In this document: in pieces, positions 1-9,671 of the stretch
Numbering within the stretch: position 1 is the stretch's first letter
How the letters are laid out: every line of letters begins with the position of its first letter
Source of the DNA: Mycobacterium sp. ST-F2
GTDB taxonomy: Bacteria; Actinomycetota; Actinomycetes; Mycobacteriales; Mycobacteriaceae
Direction: 5' to 3'
DNA: 64,000 nucleotides
NCBI RefSeq assembly: GCF_001905655.1
Contig: NZ_JMHT01000027.1
Location: 1 to 64,000, forward strand
Position numbers and translations under genes: made by a program
The notes under the pieces: model-generated
Seen by the model: only the letters and a program-made list of their open reading frames with translations
Database searches by the model: none
Told to the model about the DNA's origin: nothing

Positions 1-3000
1 GCTCCCCGTGGCGGGTCCGTGCGGGCCGCCCCGCCACTGTTCCATGTCGGCCAGCGGAATCGGCTCGCCGGTGTAGCTGCTGTTCCAGCCCCGGAAGTCC
101 GAACCGAACTCGGGCGCTTCACCTTCCGCGTCGGCGGCGGCGTACAGCTCGTCGTAGATGTCCTGCCACTCCCCGACGATCTCCGCGTCATGCTCGGTGT
201 CGCGGGTGCCGTCGGTGGCGTGTTCGAACGTGATGTAGCCGACCAGTTGAGCACCGCCGGTGCCGTGGTGCACGGTGGCGGCCGCCTGGCTGACCTGGGG
301 GCAGGCCAGCAGCGCGCTCTCGATCTCACCCAGTTCGATGCGCTGGCCGCGCAGCTTGATCTGGGTGTCGGCCCGGCCCAGATAGTCCAGCGTGCCGTCG
401 GCGTTCCAGCGCGCCAGGTCGCCGGTCCGGTACATGCGGCTGCCGGAATCATCGTGCCCACCATGCGGATTGGCGACGAATCGCTCGGCGCTCAGCGTCG
501 GCCGGCCCACATAGCCGAGCGCGATGGCGGGACCGGCCAGGTACAGCTCGCCCGTCACACCGGGCGGTACGGGGTTGAGCTGCGCGTCGAGCACCAGGGT
601 CCGGGTGCCCGCGATGGGCGTCCCGATGTTCACCGGACGGCCCGGCGTCAGCGGGGTGCCGGTGGCCCAGATGGTGGATTCGCTGGGCCCGTACGCGTTG
701 AACATGCGACGGCCGGGCGCCCAGGCCTGCACCAGTTCCTCGGGGCAGGCCTCACCGCCGGTGATCAGTGTGGTCAGTCCGTCGAGCCGCGCCCGGTCCA
801 GTGACGCCACCACCGTCGGGGTCAGCAGCGTCGCGCTGACCCCGTGGTGTTGCATCAGGTCGACGAGCGCCTCGCCGGCATACACGTCCCGCTGCGCCGC
901 CACCAACGCGGCCGCCGCGCCGGTCGCCATGAGCATCTCGAACAGCGACGCGTCGAAGGTCGGGGCGGCGACCATCAGCACGCGCGCGTCGGCAGCCAGG
1001 TTGTACGAGTCGTGTTGTGCCGCAGCGGCACCCAGCAGTCCGGCGTGGCTGACGGCCACGCCCTTGGGCTCGCCCGTCGAGCCCGAGGTGAAGATGACGT
1101 AAGCGGTGTTGTCGACCGTCAGCGGCGCCGAGCGCTCGGCGTCGGTGATCGGTTCGGCGCCGTAACCCGACAGGTCGGCATCCGCCCGGAGTACCGGACG
1201 GGAGCCCGCGCCACCGATCTGGTCGGTGTCCCGGGTGAGCACGCACGTGGCGGCAACCGAATCCAGCACCGTGGCAATGCGTTCGACGGGGTGCGTGCGG
1301 TCCACCGGCACGTACACGCCGCCGGCCTTGAGCACCGCCCACCACGCCACCACCAGTTCGGCGCATCGGTCCATCGCGACACCCACGGCGCGTTCGGGAC
1401 CGACACCGCCGGCGATCAGCAGGCGCGCCAATCGATTCGAGGTTTCGTCGAGCTCGCGATACGTCAGGCTGCGGGCGCCGTCGATGACGGCGACGGCATC
1501 CGGATCGACCGCGACGGCCGCCGCCAACAGTTCGGGCCCGAGCCCGATCGGCGCCCGCACCCCGGCACCGGACCAGCGTCGCAGCTCATCCTGCTCGGTC
1601 TCGTCAAGGAGGTTGAGGGACAACAGCTTCCGCGCCGGGTCCGCGGTCATCGCCACCAACAGCCGGCTGAGCCTGCCGATCAGCGCATCGATACCGGCCT
1701 CGGTGAACACCTCGGTGTCGTATTCGATGTGCAGTCCGAGCTCATCGCCCGGGAACGCCTCGACGGTCAGCGGGTAGTGGTTGAACTCGCGGTTCGCGAA
1801 CTCGGCGATGGCGAGGTCGTCGACCCCGACAGACATGCCGGCTTCGACCGGATAGTTCTCGTACACGAAGAGCGTGTCGAACAGCTGGTCGTGGCCGGCG
1901 ACACGGTGTATCTCGCCCAGCGCCAGGTGCTGGTGGTCGAGGGTGTCGTTGTGCGCGGTCTGCAGCTGGTCGAGCAGGCCGGTGACCGTGGTGCCCGCGG
2001 TGAGGTTGGCGCGCACCGGCACGGTGTTGATCAGCAGGCCCACCATCGATTCGGTGTCGCCCACGTCGAGCTGGCCGAGCCGCGACCGCGCGGTACCGAA
2101 CGCCACGTCGTGCCTGCCGGTCAGGGACGTCAGCAGCACGGCCCACGCGCCTTGCAGCACGGTGCTGACGGTGGTCTGGCAGGAGCGCGCCAGCTCCCCG
2201 AGGGCGCGCGTGGCCTCCGCTGAAACCTGGAATGACGCAAAGCCGCGCTGTCCGCGCCCCAGCCCGTCCTGGAGCCGGTCCTGCGGACCCACCAGGGTCG
2301 GCGTCTCGAAACCGGCGAGCACCTCACCCCACGCCGCGCGCGCCGCATCGAGATCGCGGTCGGCGAGCCAGGTGATGAACTTCCGGTACGACGCCGCGGG
2401 CGGCAACCGGTGCCCGGCATAGCCGGCGAAGATTTCCCGCAACAGGATCGGCAGCGACCAGCCGTCGAGCACGATGTGGTGATTGGTCAGGACGAACCGG
2501 TGGCGGTCCTCGGCGATGCGGATCAGCAGGGCCCGGAACGGCGGCTCACCGGCGAGGTCACCGACCGCGATGCGTTCGGCGGCACACAGCCGCTGAATCT
2601 CGTCTTCGTCGAGCACACCCGTCGCTCCGAAATCGACGAATCGCCAGGCGATTTCCGGTTCGGCCAGGATCACCTGCACCGGTTCGTCGAACTGCTGACA
2701 GAATGTGGCCGCCAGGTGCGGGTGCCGGTTGACGGTGCGTTGCACGGCATCGCGGAGCCGCTGCGGGTCCAGCGCGCCGGTCAGCGTGAAATCCAGCTGC
2801 ACCGAGTACATTTCGGCCGCGACGTCGGCGCGCTCATGCGCGGTGCTGCTGTGGAACAACAGTCCCTGCTGCAACGGCGTCAGCGGCAGGATGTCGGCGA
2901 CGCGGTATTGCTGGTGCAACTGGTCGATCTGCTGCTGTCCCAGGCGCGCCGGCGCGATGTCCGACGGCGTCAGGCCGCCGCCACCGGCCCGGACGTGTGC

Positions 3001-6000
3001 GCAGATGCCGGCCAGCGCCTCGAACCACAACCGGCTCAACCGGTTCAGCTGGGCGTCGTCGAGAACCGAAGTCGCCCAGGTCCAGTCGGCTTGCAGTTGC
3101 GGTCCGGCGTCGGTGTCGATGGTGCCGGCGTTGAGTTCGACGGTGTGGAACAGCGGCAGCGGGGCCGCGGCACCGGCCAGCGACAGCTCTTCGCGGCCCA
3201 GCCGCCACAGCTCTTCGACGCCGGCGATCTGCGGAAAGCCCAGGCGGCCAAGGTAGTTGAACCCGAGACTCGGCTCCGCGCCGTCCAGGTCGATGTCGTC
3301 ATTCAGGTACCGCAGTAGGCCGTAGGTCAGGCCCGCGGGCTGTGCGCGCAGCTGTTCCTTCGCCGCCTTGACGACGGCACCGAGCGACTCGTCGCCCGCG
3401 CTGATCTGCGCCCAGGACAACGCACCCGTCGTCAGCGCCACCGGGTATTTGGCGGTGAACCAGCCGACGGCCCGCGAGAGGTCGACGTCGTCGGCGATGT
3501 CTTCGTCGCGCCCGTGGCTTTCGACGTCGATGCCGACAGGCGCCACCGTACCCAGGAATTCCGCGGCGGCGAGCGCGAACCCGATGAGCAGGATGTCTTG
3601 CACCCCAGCATGAAAGGCCGCCGGTACTTCGCCGAGCAGCGCGCGGGTGTGGTCGGCGTCCAGCCTCACCGTCAATCGGCCCGCCGTGGCGTAGGTGTCC
3701 ACGGCGGGGTCCGCCGCCGGCACGGCAGCCGGTACCGACGCCACCTGCCGCCAGGCGGCCTCCTGCGCCAGCACGTCGGGATGGTGCGCGTACTCGGTGA
3801 GCAGCGTGGCCCACCGCTGGAACGACGTACCGGCCGTCGCCAACTCCACGGGTTGGCCGGCGCGGTGCTGGGCCCAGGCAATATTGATGTCTTCCAACAG
3901 AATTCGCCACGACACCCCGTCGACTGCGAGATGGTGGACCATCAGGACCAGCTGCTCGCGTGCGGCGACCCACAGACCACTCACCATCACCCCGGCGCCC
4001 GGGTCCAGCCGCCCCCGCGCCGCGGCCACCGCGGCCTCTGACAGCTCATCGACGCCGACGACGCACTGGCGGGCGTCGACCGCACCGGCCTCCGCCACTA
4101 CCAATGACCCGTCGGCACCGACGCGCAGCCGCAGCATCGCGTGCCGATTCATCAAGGCCTGCAACAACATCACCGCGTCGGCCTCGGTGGCCCCCTGCGG
4201 CGCCTGCACCACCAGGGTCTGGTTGAACTGATCGACCGGGCCATCGATACCGGCGAGCCACCGCATGATGGGCGTGGTCTGCACCGGTCCGATGCCCGCG
4301 TCGACGACAGCGTCGGCGTCGTCGGTCACGGTCACGGTCTGCGCCAGGCGCGCCACCGTCTGCTCGACGAACACGTCGCGCGGGCGGCACGCCAGACCGG
4401 CGGCCCGGGCCCGCGCCGCCACCTGCATCGCGAGAATGCTGTCGCCGCCGAGTTCGAAGAACGAGTCGTCGATGCTGACGGCTGCCGGCTCCAGGCCGAG
4501 GATCTCGGCGTAGATGGCAGCCAGGATCTCTTCGACGGGACTGTCCGGCGCGCGGTAGTCGTCGCCGGTGTACTCCGGGGCGGGCAGGCTGCGGGTGTCG
4601 AGCTTGCCGCTGGTGGTCAGCGGCAGTTCGGCCAGAGCCACCACCGCGGCCGGAACCAGGTACGGCGGCAGGCGATCCGCGAGGGCGGCCCGCGCCGCCA
4701 CCGGATCGACGGTGCCGGTGACATAGCCGACCAGGCGCTTGTCACCGGGACGATCCTCCCGCACGATGACCGCCGCCTGCACGACGCCGTCGAGCGCGGC
4801 CAAAGCTGTTTGGACTTCGCCCAATTCGATGCGGTAGCCGCGAATCTTGACCTGGGCGTCGGCCCGGCCGACGTACCGCAGCTGTCCATCGGCGCCCCAG
4901 TACACCAGGTCGCCGGTGCGGTACATGCGCTCGCCGGGCTTGCCGAACGGGCATGGCACAAAACGGGATCCGGTCAGTCCGGTCCGGTGCAGGTAGCCGA
5001 CGCCGACGCCGGCACCGGCCACGTACAGTTCGCCGACCACGCCGGGCTGTACCGGCTGCATCCAGCCGTCGAGCACGAACAACGCCGCGCCGCTCGGTGG
5101 CGATCCGATCGGTGCCGCCGCGCCGCCGGCCGTCAGCGGAGCACTGATCGCCGCGTAGATCGTGGTCTCGGTCGGTCCGTAGGCGTTGACCATCACCGGC
5201 GCAGTGCCGTTTTGCTCCTCGCGTCCGCGGGAAGCCCACTTGTCGACCACCTCGGCCGGGCACGCCTCGCCGCCCATCACCAGCGCGCACGACTCCAGGC
5301 CCGACATGTCCAACATCCCGATGGCAGAAGGGGTCTGGGTGAGGACGGTGACTTTTTCGGCGATCAGGAAGTCATGGAACTCGGCCGGATCAGCAGACAC
5401 CGACTCGGGTACCACCACCAGGCGGCCGCCCCGCAACAGCGCGGAGAAGATCTCCCACACCGAGAAGTCGAAGGCATAGGAATGCCAATGCGACCAGGCC
5501 TGCTCGGACGGCAGGCCGGCGTCCTGCGACGCGATCAGCTGCGTCAGGTTCTGATGGGCAATCGCAACGCCTTTCGGCGTCCCGGTGGTACCCGAGGTGT
5601 AGATGACATAGGCGACATCGTCGGGCTCCGGGCCGGCCGCGGCCGGCCAGTCGTCGGGCCCGGCGACAGGCTCGCGCACATCGATGACCACACCGTCGAA
5701 CCCGTCGAACCGGTCGGCCAGCGCCGTGGTGGTGACGGCCGCGAACGGCGCGGAATCGCCCAGCATGAAAGCGATTCGGGACGCCGGCAGTGCCGGGTCG
5801 ATCGGCAGGTACGCCGCGCCCGTCTTGAGCACGCCCAGGATGGTCACGATGGCCTCGGCAGACCGTGGCAGCATCACGGCCACGCGCCGGCCCGGGCCCG
5901 CGCCGCGCTCGGCCAGCAGCTGCGCCATGCGGTTCGACGCCTGGTCCAGTTCCCGGTAGGTCAGGGCCCGACCGTCGCCGCTGAGCGCCACTGCGTCCGG

Positions 6001-7383
6001 CACCCGACGCACCTGATGGGCGAACAACGCCGGGATCGATACCGCTGGAGCAGCTTCGGTGGCCAGCGCCGCCCAGTTCCCGAGTTCGGCCAGTCGGTCC
6101 TGGGCCGGCACATCGAGCAGCGGCAGCGACGACAGGCGCTGAGCCGGATCAGCTGTCATCGCGGTCAGCACCCGGTTCAGCTGGTCCGCCAATTCCACGA
6201 CGTCGAGCTGCCGGGTACCGAATGTCGTGACCGACAGCTCGTCACCCGTACCCGAGAACGCCAGCCCGGAGCCCCGGCCGAGACCGGAGATCAGCTGCGC
6301 TGCCGCCGTGGCCTCGCCCAGCGGCACGGTGAAACCCGACGGCAGAAAGTCCACCACGATCCGGTCCGCGCCCGCGCCGTGGATCTTGCGCTCCAGGGCC
6401 TGCACCGGAAATCGCTGATGGCGCACCGCTTCTCGGGTGCGGGTGTGCACGTGCGCACAGAAGTCGGTGACCGTCGCATCAGGGGAAACCTGCAGCACCA
6501 ACGGCACGACGCCGGCGACCATGCCGGGCAACGTCTTCGACACCTGCAGCACGCGCCGGGTCACCGGCAGGTCGAGCACCACCTCACGCCCCGCTGCCGA
6601 GCGGCCCCGCAGGACCAGCGCGCAGGCGGCGATGAGCACCGTCGACCGGCGCACATCCCAAGCCTCACACAGTCGTTCCACCTGAGCGAGCAACGCGGGG
6701 TCCAGCTCGATCGGCTCCGACGAGCCGGCCTCGGTGCTCACCGCATCATCGGACACCTGCTCGCGCGCGGGCTCCGCCGGCAGGTTCGCCGTCCAGTAGG
6801 CCTCGTCCTCCGCATGCTCCGCAGAGGCTTCATAGGCCGCTTCGCAGTCGAGCAGGTCCTGCAGTGAACTGAAGTAGGACGGCTGAATCGCCACGCCCGC
6901 AACAGCTTCCGAATAGACGGCAGCGATGCGCTGAAGGACCAGCGCCAGTCCGATGCCGTCGGCGACGATGTGGTGACAGCACGCGAAGAAATAGGACTCG
7001 TCGGCCCGGGCCTGGAAGTACGCAAAGCGCAGCAGTGGGCCGTCGAGCGGCATGGGCGTGCGCTGGAGCGCCGCGGCTGTCTCGCGCGCCTCGGCCATCG
7101 GTTGGTCGGCGTGGGTCAGGTCGACGAAGTCCACCTCGATGTCGGCGACATCGAGCAACCGTTGGCGCACCTGACCGTCGAACTCGGCGAAGGTCGCCCG
7201 CACCGGCTCGGCCTCGCCGACCACCCGGCGGATCGCCTGCTCGAAAATCCCGAAATCGACTGGACCGTCAATTTTTACGAAGATACCGAGCTGCCACTCC
7301 GCGGCCGATTGACCCGTTTCCTGCGCGAGCCAGATATCCAACTGCCCGCGCGTGACCAGCAACGACGAATCGCCGAGATCCAT
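1..7383 (-). CDS. Non-ribosomal peptide synthetase, 5' part (C-A-PCP-E-C-A with embedded N-methyltransferase), cut by window edge
   Basis: 2461 codons are visible from ATG 7383 (AGGG about 10 nt upstream), running off the left edge. Domains in order: condensation (HHIVADG near residue 136), adenylation (core [11 protein letters not shown] near 594), carrier protein (FFELGGDSI, phosphopantetheine Ser 982), epimerisation ([10 protein letters not shown] near 1149, [11 protein letters not shown]), a second condensation ([10 protein letters not shown] near 1634), and a second adenylation domain ([14 protein letters not shown] near 2095). After the RTGDLARW region the second A domain is interrupted by [10 protein letters not shown] and DFRGWNSSY, the usual opening of an N-methyltransferase inserted between A8 and A9. 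Module 1 should therefore supply a D-residue and module 2 an N-methyl residue. The N-terminal C domain means it acylates its first residue or follows another synthetase. Pocket residues read by eye: D-F-W-T-V-G-A-I-Y (A1) and D-A-F-L-I-G-A-I-W (A2); neither gives a safe substrate. The product is unknown. The last 12 codons look unlike the family and may be frameshifted. Confidence 0.93.
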   Translation of the reverse strand, partial: MDLGDSSLLVTRGQLDIWLAQETGQSAAEWQLGIFVKIDGPVDFGIFEQAIRRVVGEAEPVRATFAEFDGQVRQRLLDVADIEVDFVDLTHADQPMAEARETAAALQRTPMPLDGPLLRFAYFQARADESYFFACCHHIVADGIGLALVLQRIAAVYSEAVAGVAIQPSYFSSLQDLLDCEAAYEASAEHAEDEAYWTANLPAEPAREQVSDDAVSTEAGSSEPIELDPALLAQVERLCEAWDVRRSTVLIAACALVLRGRSAAGREVVLDLPVTRRVLQVSKTLPGMVAGVVPLVLQVSPDATVTDFCAHVHTRTREAVRHQRFPVQALERKIHGAGADRIVVDFLPSGFTVPLGEATAAAQLISGLGRGSGLAFSGTGDELSVTTFGTRQLDVVELADQLNRVLTAMTADPAQRLSSLPLLDVPAQDRLAELGNWAALATEAAPAVSIPALFAHQVRRVPDAVALSGDGRALTYRELDQASNRMAQLLAERGAGPGRRVAVMLPRSAEAIVTILGVLKTGAAYLPIDPALPASRIAFMLGDSAPFAAVTTTALADRFDGFDGVVIDVREPVAGPDDWPAAAGPEPDDVAYVIYTSGTTGTPKGVAIAHQNLTQLIASQDAGLPSEQAWSHWHSYAFDFSVWEIFSALLRGGRLVVVPESVSADPAEFHDFLIAEKVTVLTQTPSAIGMLDMSGLESCALVMGGEACPAEVVDKWASRGREEQNGTAPVMVNAYGPTETTIYAAISAPLTAGGAAAPIGSPPSGAALFVLDGWMQPVQPGVVGELYVAGAGVGVGYLHRTGLTGSRFVPCPFGKPGERMYRTGDLVYWGADGQLRYVGRADAQVKIRGYRIELGEVQTALAALDGVVQAAVIVREDRPGDKRLVGYVTGTVDPVAARAALADRLPPYLVPAAVVALAELPLTTSGKLDTRSLPAPEYTGDDYRAPDSPVEEILAAIYAEILGLEPAAVSIDDSFFELGGDSILAMQVAARARAAGLACRPRDVFVEQTVARLAQTVTVTDDADAVVDAGIGPVQTTPIMRWLAGIDGPVDQFNQTLVVQAPQGATEADAVMLLQALMNRHAMLRLRVGADGSLVVAEAGAVDARQCVVGVDELSEAAVAAARGRLDPGAGVMVSGLWVAAREQLVLMVHHLAVDGVSWRILLEDINIAWAQHRAGQPVELATAGTSFQRWATLLTEYAHHPDVLAQEAAWRQVASVPAAVPAADPAVDTYATAGRLTVRLDADHTRALLGEVPAAFHAGVQDILLIGFALAAAEFLGTVAPVGIDVESHGRDEDIADDVDLSRAVGWFTAKYPVALTTGALSWAQISAGDESLGAVVKAAKEQLRAQPAGLTYGLLRYLNDDIDLDGAEPSLGFNYLGRLGFPQIAGVEELWRLGREELSLAGAAAPLPLFHTVELNAGTIDTDAGPQLQADWTWATSVLDDAQLNRLSRLWFEALAGICAHVRAGGGGLTPSDIAPARLGQQQIDQLHQQYRVADILPLTPLQQGLLFHSSTAHERADVAAEMYSVQLDFTLTGALDPQRLRDAVQRTVNRHPHLAATFCQQFDEPVQVILAEPEIAWRFVDFGATGVLDEDEIQRLCAAERIAVGDLAGEPPFRALLIRIAEDRHRFVLTNHHIVLDGWSLPILLREIFAGYAGHRLPPAASYRKFITWLADRDLDAARAAWGEVLAGFETPTLVGPQDRLQDGLGRGQRGFASFQVSAEATRALGELARSCQTTVSTVLQGAWAVLLTSLTGRHDVAFGTARSRLGQLDVGDTESMVGLLINTVPVRANLTAGTTVTGLLDQLQTAHNDTLDHQHLALGEIHRVAGHDQLFDTLFVYENYPVEAGMSVGVDDLAIAEFANREFNHYPLTVEAFPGDELGLHIEYDTEVFTEAGIDALIGRLSRLLVAMTADPARKLLSLNLLDETEQDELRRWSGAGVRAPIGLGPELLAAAVAVDPDAVAVIDGARSLTYRELDETSNRLARLLIAGGVGPERAVGVAMDRCAELVVAWWAVLKAGGVYVPVDRTHPVERIATVLDSVAATCVLTRDTDQIGGAGSRPVLRADADLSGYGAEPITDAERSAPLTVDNTAYVIFTSGSTGEPKGVAVSHAGLLGAAAAQHDSYNLAADARVLMVAAPTFDASLFEMLMATGAAAALVAAQRDVYAGEALVDLMQHHGVSATLLTPTVVASLDRARLDGLTTLITGGEACPEELVQAWAPGRRMFNAYGPSESTIWATGTPLTPGRPVNIGTPIAGTRTLVLDAQLNPVPPGVTGELYLAGPAIALGYVGRPTLSAERFVANPHGGHDDSGSRMYRTGDLARWNADGTLDYLGRADTQIKLRGQRIELGEIESALLACPQVSQAAATVHHGTGGAQLVGYITFEHATDGTRDTEHDAEIVGEWQDIYDELYAAADAEGEAPEFGSDFRGWNSSYTGEPIPLADMEQWRGGPHGPATGS

Positions 7384-7425
7384 CCCAAACCCTGAAATGC
7401 CGAACTACCCCGAGCTAGCGAACGA

Positions 7426-7650
7426 TCAGAGCCGCTGCCCTACCGCCAGTCGGTCACGCAGGCTCTTGGGGCGGATGTCGGTCCATTCCCGCTCGATGTA
7501 CTCCAGGCATGACGCGCGGTCTGCCTCACCGTGCACCACTCGCCAACCTTGGGGAATGTCCGCGAACGTCGGCCACAGACTGTGCTGCTCTTCGTCGTTG
7601 ATCAACACGAAAAAGGTGCCATTGTCGTCGTCGAACGGGTTGGTGCTCAT
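7426..7650 (-). CDS. mbtH: MbtH-like NRPS chaperone
   Basis: A 74-residue protein beginning [11 protein letters not shown], with the family's [12 protein letters not shown] and the C-terminal W-T-D-I-R-P-K-S-L block, so a complete MbtH protein. MbtH proteins bind the N-terminal subdomain of NRPS adenylation domains and are needed for their solubility or activity. It ends 42 bp before the NRPS start, so the two are almost certainly one transcript. ATG 7650 is preferred over an in-frame TTG at 7662 because GGGGAG lies just upstream of it. A -10-like TATCTT (7682-7677, minus strand) would start the mRNA near 7670. I saw no IdeR-type iron box upstream, so iron control is not supported by the sequence. 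Confidence 0.95.
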   Translation of the reverse strand: MSTNPFDDDNGTFFVLINDEEQHSLWPTFADIPQGWRVVHGEADRASCLEYIEREWTDIRPKSLRDRLAVGQRL

Positions 7651-8004
7651 GGTGCTCCCCAAAAGAATTGACGCTCAAGATAATTGGGTCTTCCGATCCC
7701 CCGGTTGCCCCGTGCGCGAATGCTACATCCCTTCGCCATGTTCCCGTACACGTGTTTGCCAACGAGCCCGCGGCGCGCCGCCGTCGCGCAATCGACGCGA
7801 AATCCCCAAGGCCGTAACAACTTTGGCAAGATTATTTGCCGGATACCAATCACAGCACCGACGTTGCAGGACACCTACCCCGCACACCAAATGTACTCGT
7901 TAGCCAAACGAACCGAAATGGTATTTCGGTAGGAAAGTGTTGGTAGCTACCTGACGGAGTGCAGTTTCGGTGTAACGAGAGTGAAACCCGACAAAGCGGC
8001 AAAC
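7651..8004. other. Intergenic region upstream of mbtH, lower GC, no gene seen
   Basis: About 350 bp with no coding frame I would defend. It is noticeably less GC-rich than its surroundings, especially 7800-7980, and holds the probable mbtH-NRPS promoter at its left end. A perfect 10-bp palindrome, GGTAGCTACC, lies at 7942-7951. It marks the junction between the accessory NRPS locus and the conserved recR block. Confidence 0.5.
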
Positions 8005-8082
8005 CACTGCGGCCGAGCCGCGAATCAGGCCACTGCGGCCGAGCCGCGAATCAGGCCACTGCGGCCGAGCCGCGAATCAAAC
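8005..8082 (-). repeat. Three tandem 26-bp hairpin repeats at the 3' end of recR
   Basis: Units at 8005-8030, 8031-8056 and 8057-8082 are identical apart from the last few bases of the third. Each contains, on the minus strand, the core CTGATTCGCGGCTCGGCCGC (third copy begins TTGATT), which folds as GCGGC-TCG-GCCGC. The third unit overlaps the recR stop codon, so the array probably grew from the end of that gene. A further copy lies in opposite orientation at 9039-9058, upstream of ybaB. Too few units, no spacers and internal symmetry: not a CRISPR. Confidence 0.85.
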
Positions 8083-8688
8083 CATCGCGCGGCGGCCGGC
8101 CAGCGCCCGGCCCAGCGTCAGCTCATCGGCGAATTCCAGGTCGCCGCCCATCGGCAGGCCCGACGCGATGCGCGTCACCGTCAGCCCCGGAATGTCCCGC
8201 AGCATGCGCACCAGGTACGTGGCGGTCGCCTCGCCCTCGGTGTTGGGGTCGGTCGCGATGATCACCTCGACGATGTCCACACCGTCGACGCGCTGACCGA
8301 TCCTGTTGAGCAATTCACGAATCCGCAACTGTTCCGGCCCGACCCCGGACAACGGATCCAGCGCCCCGCCCAGGACGTGGTAGCGCCCGCGGAACTCGCG
8401 GGTGCGCTCCACCGCCTGAACATCTTTGGGTTCCTCGACGACGCACACCAGCGAGCCGTCGCGGCGCGGGTCGCTGCAGATCCGGCACCGGTCGTCATCG
8501 GAAACGTTGCCGCACACCGCACAGAACTTGACGCCGTCGCGCACCCGGTTCAGCACCGCGGTCAGCCGGTCGATGTCCGGTGGCTCCACCGACAAGAGGT
8601 GGAACGCGATGCGCTGGGCGCTCTTCGGCCCGATACCCGGCAGCTTGCCGAGCTCGTCGATCAAATCCTGTACGGGTCCTTCAAACAC
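8077..8688 (-). CDS. recR: Recombination mediator protein RecR
   Basis: 203 residues, the usual mycobacterial length. It carries the N-terminal helix-hairpin-helix ([17 protein letters not shown]), a C4 zinc finger (CAVCGN with CRIC, residues near 57-72) and a Toprim domain (SLVCVVEE; later [12 protein letters not shown]). RecR acts with RecO/RecF to load RecA on gapped DNA. The GTG at 8688 is chosen because [15 protein letters not shown] is the family N-terminus and because it starts 1 nt after the ybaB stop, implying translational coupling. The open frame continues upstream, but only antisense to the end of ybaB. Confidence 0.96.
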   Translation of the reverse strand: MFEGPVQDLIDELGKLPGIGPKSAQRIAFHLLSVEPPDIDRLTAVLNRVRDGVKFCAVCGNVSDDDRCRICSDPRRDGSLVCVVEEPKDVQAVERTREFRGRYHVLGGALDPLSGVGPEQLRIRELLNRIGQRVDGVDIVEVIIATDPNTEGEATATYLVRMLRDIPGLTVTRIASGLPMGGDLEFADELTLGRALAGRRAMV

Positions 8689-8689
8689 A

Positions 8690-9022
8690 TCAGAACCCGG
8701 GCAGATCCAGGCCCTGCATGCCACCGGCCAGCGGGCCGAGGCTCCGTTGCGCCATCAGCGTCACCTGCTCGGAGGCGTCGCCCAGGGCACCCACGATGAG
8801 GTCCTGCAGCGTCTCGATGTCATCAGGGTCGACGACCTTCGGGTCGATGGTCAGCCCGGTGATCTCACCGCTGCCCTTCATGGTGACCTTGACCAGGCCA
8901 CCACCGGCCTGGCCCACCACCGACGAAGCGGCCAGGGACTCCTGCGCAGCCATGAGCTGCTGCTGCATCTGCTGCGCCTGAGCGAGCAACGCGGACATAT
9001 CGGGCTGGCCACCGGGTTGCAT
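8690..9022 (-). CDS. YbaB/EbfC family nucleoid-associated protein
   Basis: A 110-residue protein with the family's Met/Gln-rich N-terminal helix ([15 protein letters not shown]) and the G-G-L-V-K-V-T core followed by ITGLTIDP. YbaB proteins are small dimeric DNA-binding proteins, nearly always encoded beside recR or dnaX; here it directly precedes recR with 1 nt between them. The ribosome site GAGGGGAT precedes ATG 9022. The leader just upstream contains the complementary copy of the recR 3' repeats. M. tuberculosis equivalent: Rv3716c. Confidence 0.94.
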   Translation of the reverse strand: MQPGGQPDMSALLAQAQQMQQQLMAAQESLAASSVVGQAGGGLVKVTMKGSGEITGLTIDPKVVDPDDIETLQDLIVGALGDASEQVTLMAQRSLGPLAGGMQGLDLPGF

Positions 9023-9038
9023 GACAATCCCCTCAGGT

Positions 9039-9058
9039 CTGATTCGCGGCTCGGCCGC
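9039..9058 (+). repeat. Single inverted copy of the recR 3' repeat core, in the ybaB leader
   Basis: CTGATTCGCGGCTCGGCCGC on the plus strand matches the minus-strand core found three times at 8009-8078. It self-folds (CGCGGC-TCG-GCCGCG) and is a 20-bp inverted repeat relative to the array, bracketing ybaB-recR. Confidence 0.85.
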
Positions 9059-9148
9059 GGGTGATTTCGATGATCGGGTTTGCGCGCCAGCCTAGTCGCC
9101 CGACGGAAGGTCGGGCGACCATCTGGCCATCAGGCGCGCCGAAGCGGA

Positions 9149-9586
9149 CTAACCCTCGACAACCTTCTTCAGGTTTCCCAACACCTCGTCCTGGATCTTG
9201 CGCAGGCCGAGCGGGGCGAAGGTCTTCTCGAAGAAGCCGCCGATACCGCCGGCGCCCTGCCACGCGGTCTTGACGGTGACGGTCGAACCGGTGCCCGCCG
9301 GAGCGACGGTCCAGGTGGTCACCATCGACGAGTTGGCGTCCTTCTCGATGACGCTCTTGCCGGCGACGTCGACAGTGGCCTTGACCTCACGCGAGCGCTT
9401 CTTGGTGGCCTGCAGCTTCCAGGTCGCGACGGTGCCGGCGCCTTGTCCGCCTTCGAGCACCTGGTAGCCGCTGTAGTTCGACGAGAGGATCTTGGGGCGC
9501 ACCGTCTGGTAGTCGGCGACCGCCGTCAGTACCTTCTCCGGCTCGGCGAGAATCAACACGGTGCTGGACGCACTGACCTGTCCCAT
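9149..9586 (-). CDS. SRPBCC family protein (Rv3718c-like)
   Basis: 145 residues with the START/Bet v1-like pattern: an opening strand (VSASSTVLILAEPEKVLTAVADY), the LSSNYSGYQVLEGG segment, paired strands, and a long C-terminal helix (IQDEVLGNLKKVVEG). The family binds hydrophobic ligands in a helix-grip cavity; ligand and role are unknown. It stands alone between the ybaB leader and the divergent bfaA gene, 71 bp away. In M. tuberculosis the amidase ami1 lies between ybaB and this gene; here only 126 bp separate them and no amidase frame is present. Confidence 0.85.
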   Translation of the reverse strand: MGQVSASSTVLILAEPEKVLTAVADYQTVRPKILSSNYSGYQVLEGGQGAGTVATWKLQATKKRSREVKATVDVAGKSVIEKDANSSMVTTWTVAPAGTGSTVTVKTAWQGAGGIGGFFEKTFAPLGLRKIQDEVLGNLKKVVEG

Positions 9587-9645
9587 CAGGTAAAACTCCT
9601 GTTCATATGGCTTCTCTTGCGGTCGCGAGGACCGCGGTCTCGGTT

Positions 9646-9671
9646 TAGCGTATATGTGTGACAGCTGTCAC
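9646..9671 (+). promoter_or_regulatory. bfaA leaderless promoter and start-codon palindrome
   Basis: TAGCGT at 9646-9651 fits a mycobacterial -10 (TANNNT) placed so that transcription begins on the G of GTG 9658. No ribosome site precedes that GTG. The start codon opens a perfect 14-bp palindrome, GTGACAGCTGTCAC (9658-9671), the form expected of a dimeric regulator's site covering +1. Confidence 0.55.

Noticed and set aside
4141..6867. A 908-codon open frame on the plus strand, and other long plus-strand frames at 19-3973
   Set aside because: They lie antisense to the NRPS; their Arg/Gln/His-rich translations have no domains, whereas the minus strand gives continuous NRPS motifs.
7651..8004. 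IdeR (iron) box before mbtH
   Set aside because: No sequence resembling the TTAGGTTAGnCTAACCTAA consensus was found on either strand.
8005..8082. CRISPR array
   Set aside because: Head-to-tail units with no spacers, only three copies, and internal hairpin symmetry.
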